In this document: positions 5,446-7,959 of the stretch, in pieces | Layout: every line of letters begins with the position of its first letter | How positions within the stretch are numbered: the first letter of the stretch is position 1 | Source of the DNA: Thermoplasmata archaeon | GTDB lineage: Archaea; Thermoplasmatota; Thermoplasmata; Thermoplasmatales; Thermoplasmataceae | Direction of reading: 5' to 3' | NCBI GenBank assembly: GCA_021797955.1 | Contig: JAJZYV010000069.1 | Location: forward strand, 1 to 7,959 | DNA: 7,959 bases | The notes under the pieces: model-generated | What the model was told of the DNA's origin: nothing | Database searches by the model: none | Seen by the model: the letters and a program-made list of their open reading frames with translations, nothing else | Position numbers and translations under genes: made by a program

Positions 5446-7365
5446 ATGACAGGCGTAGCTAAAAACACTATTAATTCAATGGGCAATAAAAAGCTGCATT
5501 CTTTGTTATTTCAATTTCTTCAAAATATAGTTTCGAATATAAAATCAAACTATATTCCCATAGTTTCCCTTTTCTCACTATCATTTCTTTATATTGGTTT
5601 AATAGGACTATGGGCAAAAGGTAAGCTTCTTTTCGGAGGTGACATGATAGGGTTCTACCACCTCTACAATTTCTTTGCTGCCCCAAGTGTTTCTAGTTTT
5701 CTATGGGGAGTATCCAACATACTAACTGCAGGAAACATATATGCGACTTTCTATCTGCATTATTACATTACCACAACACTGGCAGTTTTTTCAATTTATA
5801 AGCTAAGTACCAAAATATTCAGGATTGATTCCACAAAAAACAGGTACATCTTAGGAATAACCTCATCTGCTCTGTTCCTGTTTAACCCTTGGTCGATTAC
5901 TTTAACTTATTTATCACTGGTAAGCGATGTGAGTCTGTCTGTTTCCGGATTCACTCTTATTTTGCTGGGAATTGTGATGTTTATTCGCAGAGATTGGGAT
6001 AGGAATTCAATAGTGATATCCGCTATAATTTCTGGCATTGGCATTGGCATGTCTCTATCCCCATTTCCCAACTATCTAAGGTTGATGTTAGTAGTAATTG
6101 CAATGTATACTATGTTGTTCATTCTAAAGGTTGTTAAAAGCCATGCAAATCGCTTTAATATGGTCAAGGCCATTGCAATCTTCTACATCATTTCCTTGAC
6201 CATTGGTTTGTCCTTGAGTTTAAATTTTCTTATACCAATAATTACGTCCCTTCATCAAATTTCTTCAACCGCAGCTTCTGGTGCTGTCGACCATTCAAAC
6301 TTAATTTTCTACACAGGACAATTCAACATTTTGATCAACACATTGAGGGGCTTAAACCAGTGGCAATTTCCGTATATTTTCTACTACGGTTTGTACATTA
6401 ATTTTGGTACCTTCTTCACCATTACCTTTTTTTGGCCCTTGTTTGCTTTAGTCATTCCACTAGTATTCCCTGAAAAAGCACACAGAAAATGGATAACAGC
6501 ATTAGTGGTGATCCTGCTGGTAGTTGTTTTCTGGGATAAGGGTGCAAACCCGCCATTGGGCATTATCTGGTCAGAAATCAATAAAGTCATACCTTATCAT
6601 TACCAGCTAATACCTACAGGTTACCTTAGTGGTTTGTATTTGGACAGATTTTATCCAATTTTGGCGTCCTACTCTGTACTGCGGATTTTTCAGCGGCTTA
6701 ACAGCGAAGAGAATATTGAACGATTGAAAAATTTTCCAAAGCGATTTATGGCAGTGAAGTCGAAACATTATGAAAGATTTTTACCAGGAGTTGTTGCTGT
6801 TGCAATGACCATTATTCTATCCATCTCTGCACTGCCGTTATTTTCAGGCGCTGCGGTTACACACCAATATAATGGATCAAACAAAGATGATGCGGGGTTC
6901 TACATACCTAACTCCTTTTACCAAGCCAGATCTGATTTATTGAATAATATTTCTGGTAATATTCTTCTTCTACCACCAACCACGAGTAACCCGTATATAA
7001 GTACGGGGTGGGGATACGCTGGCGAAATTGGATTTTACCCTGCATTTTTCGGTCCTGCCAAGATAGTAACCCTAAACAGTTTCGGGGGCACGTACTCCAG
7101 TCCATCCCAGATTCAGAAGTACGAAATGCTTACGGAGCCGCTTGTTTTAAACCAAACTACCAATAAAGTTCAACTAGAAAGTAACTACACAAATTTGCTG
7201 GAAAACAATAATATATCATACATAATGGTTGATTCTTCAATAACATCTGGAACTTCTTTGAACATGAGTTGCGTAGATACTGTTATCCATTCTCTTGTGG
7301 AATATCAGGGAGCAAGGATTATTTTTAATTCTTCTCCCCTGGTTATACTAAAGCTTTCGGAGTAA
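5446..7365 (+). CDS. Multispanning GT-C-like membrane protein, putative glycosyltransferase
   Basis: The 639-residue protein has about ten or more membrane segments (from about 36-56 to 447-466) and then a soluble domain of about 170 residues (470-639). After TM1 a loop has LFGGDMIGFYHLY (62-74), whose Asp66 matches the conserved loop-1 acid of GT-C glycosyltransferases that use lipid-phosphate sugars outside the membrane. LFNPW (145-149), SPFPNY (205-210) and the terminal segment GNILLLPP (504-511) followed by an aromatic- and glycine-rich stretch recall AftD/DUF3367-like and YfhO-like membrane proteins. This is pattern similarity from memory, not a search. The last domain carries seven N-X-S/T sequons against none before residue 470, strongly suggesting it faces outside. 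ATG 5446 is the first start after an in-frame TAA at 5416-5418 and has a GGAG 9 nt upstream. By context it probably acts late in glycan assembly. It could instead be a non-catalytic transport or assembly protein. Confidence 0.8.
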   Translation: MTGVAKNTINSMGNKKLHSLLFQFLQNIVSNIKSNYIPIVSLFSLSFLYIGLIGLWAKGKLLFGGDMIGFYHLYNFFAAPSVSSFLWGVSNILTAGNIYATFYLHYYITTTLAVFSIYKLSTKIFRIDSTKNRYILGITSSALFLFNPWSITLTYLSLVSDVSLSVSGFTLILLGIVMFIRRDWDRNSIVISAIISGIGIGMSLSPFPNYLRLMLVVIAMYTMLFILKVVKSHANRFNMVKAIAIFYIISLTIGLSLSLNFLIPIITSLHQISSTAASGAVDHSNLIFYTGQFNILINTLRGLNQWQFPYIFYYGLYINFGTFFTITFFWPLFALVIPLVFPEKAHRKWITALVVILLVVVFWDKGANPPLGIIWSEINKVIPYHYQLIPTGYLSGLYLDRFYPILASYSVLRIFQRLNSEENIERLKNFPKRFMAVKSKHYERFLPGVVAVAMTIILSISALPLFSGAAVTHQYNGSNKDDAGFYIPNSFYQARSDLLNNISGNILLLPPTTSNPYISTGWGYAGEIGFYPAFFGPAKIVTLNSFGGTYSSPSQIQKYEMLTEPLVLNQTTNKVQLESNYTNLLENNNISYIMVDSSITSGTSLNMSCVDTVIHSLVEYQGARIIFNSSPLVILKLSE

Positions 7366-7437
7366 TGCCATAAAGCCGTGATCAAAACAATAATAGAAGG
7401 ATAAGAGTGTAAATGGCTTTTTCCGGGTTTATTGATA
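7366..7437. terminator. Convergent 3' intergenic space with short T-run
   Basis: Seventy-two bases separate the stops of two convergent genes. On the plus strand ggcttttt (7415-7422), followed by a second T-rich patch near 7428-7432, could end the GT-C-like transcript. On the minus strand the T-rich stretch at about 7384-7396 could end the partial GT4 transcript. Pairing between gccat (7367-7371) and atggc (7413-7417) is short and not convincing. Confidence 0.3.
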
Positions 7438-7959
7438 TTATTCATTGTAATATTTTGTCATGTTTATTTTAAAATTTTCTATACTGAATTTCTCCTTCAT
7501 TTTAAGCAATTCATTTTCGGGTGGTCTGTCTTTTGATTCAATCTCTCTGATAGATCTAACTGCAGAAACTGCCTCAAGCGGTTCAAAGTATTCTGCAAAT
7601 GTACCAGCAACTTCACGATGAACAGGTATGTCTGACAGAACCATATTTATTCCAGCTTTCAAGCCTTCTGCAACCGGATACCCAAAGCCCTCATCAATGG
7701 AAGGTGAAATGAGAATGTCACAGGCATTGTATATCATATTGAGGTCCACCTCGTTCTCAACTCTCATGGTAATAGAATTGGGAATAGACTCCCCCACTCT
7801 AATGAGACTATATTCGGGCCCTAATTTATCCATGATTTCCGGTAATACCTTAAGATTCTTCCTGGGAATGTTTGTTGAAATAGAAAGTATAAGCTTCTTG
7901 TCCGGTAGGTTAAGTAATTTCCTAATGGCGCTTTTGTTTTCAAGAGGATGGAAATTATC
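7438..7959 (-). CDS. Family-4 glycosyltransferase, C-terminal part (start beyond the window)
   Basis: The minus-strand frame stays open to the window edge, giving 173 residues that correspond to the donor-binding C-terminal Rossmann domain of a GT4 enzyme. The ATG at 7833 is internal, because family-typical sequence continues upstream of it: DNFHPLENKSAIRK at the edge and SISTNIPRKNL at visible residues 26-36, whose Arg33 and Lys34 match the diphosphate-binding pair. SPSIDEGFGYPVAEG (85-99) holds the EX7E motif at Glu90 and Glu98, and SDIPVHRE follows it. The missing N-terminal acceptor domain, roughly 170-200 residues by family norm, should lie beyond 7959. It is clearly different from the GT4 at 4050-5174, so it is not a recent duplicate. 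Donor and acceptor are unknown. Confidence 0.9.
   Translation of the reverse strand, partial: DNFHPLENKSAIRKLLNLPDKKLILSISTNIPRKNLKVLPEIMDKLGPEYSLIRVGESIPNSITMRVENEVDLNMIYNACDILISPSIDEGFGYPVAEGLKAGINMVLSDIPVHREVAGTFAEYFEPLEAVSAVRSIREIESKDRPPENELLKMKEKFSIENFKINMTKYYNE

Noticed and set aside
5246..5446. 66-residue minus-strand ORF in the divergent intergenic region
   Set aside because: It starts opposite the ATG of the membrane gene, runs across candidate promoter elements and has no recognisable domain or start signal.
6990..7007. Hairpin cccgta / tacggg in the GT-C-like gene
   Set aside because: Six base pairs inside an uninterrupted coding region with normal protein sequence on both sides; likely incidental.
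1..7959. CRISPR arrays, tRNA/rRNA genes, insertion sequences
   Set aside because: No regularly spaced repeats, no tRNA-like cloverleaf or rRNA signature and no transposase sequence or flanking inverted repeats were found on reading through the window.

Overview
The window looks like a surface-glycan or glycoprotein-glycosylation region of an archaeon. Support for Archaea: several genes are preceded by AT-rich TATA-like boxes about 22-30 nt before the start codon rather than by Shine-Dalgarno sites, which fits leaderless transcripts. AGG/AGA arginine and ATA isoleucine codons are heavily used, and GTG (perhaps also TTG) starts occur. The exported domain of one membrane protein is packed with N-X-S/T sequons. 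A Thermoplasmata-like euryarchaeon is my best guess, but nothing here fixes the lineage.

Layout. 37-1566 (+): a MOP-superfamily polysaccharide/lipid-linked oligosaccharide flippase, ending in a hairpin plus T-run. 1567-2056: 490 bases with no supportable gene. 2057-3160 and 3150-4046 (+): a radical SAM enzyme with extra C-terminal cysteines overlaps by 11 nt a family-2 glycosyltransferase, so the two are probably co-translated. 4050-5174 (-): a family-4 glycosyltransferase convergent with the GT2 gene, stop codons 3 nt apart. 5175-5445: a divergent intergenic region with promoter-like elements on both strands and a candidate 27-codon ORF. 5446-7365 (+): a 639-residue multispanning GT-C-like membrane protein with an exported C-terminal domain. 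7438-7959 (-): the C-terminal part of a second GT4 glycosyltransferase whose start lies beyond the window.

How they could work together (inference): GT2 and GT4 enzymes build a lipid-linked glycan on the cytoplasmic face, the radical SAM enzyme modifies a sugar or another precursor, the flippase turns the lipid-linked glycan outward, and the GT-C-like protein transfers sugar outside the membrane. The flippase gene is richer in G+C (about 47-55% in three lines counted by hand) than the following genes (about 33-40% in three lines), so the cluster may be a mosaic. The most interesting points are the overlapping radical SAM/GT2 pair, the sequon cluster in the GT-C-like protein, and the small ORF just upstream of that gene.
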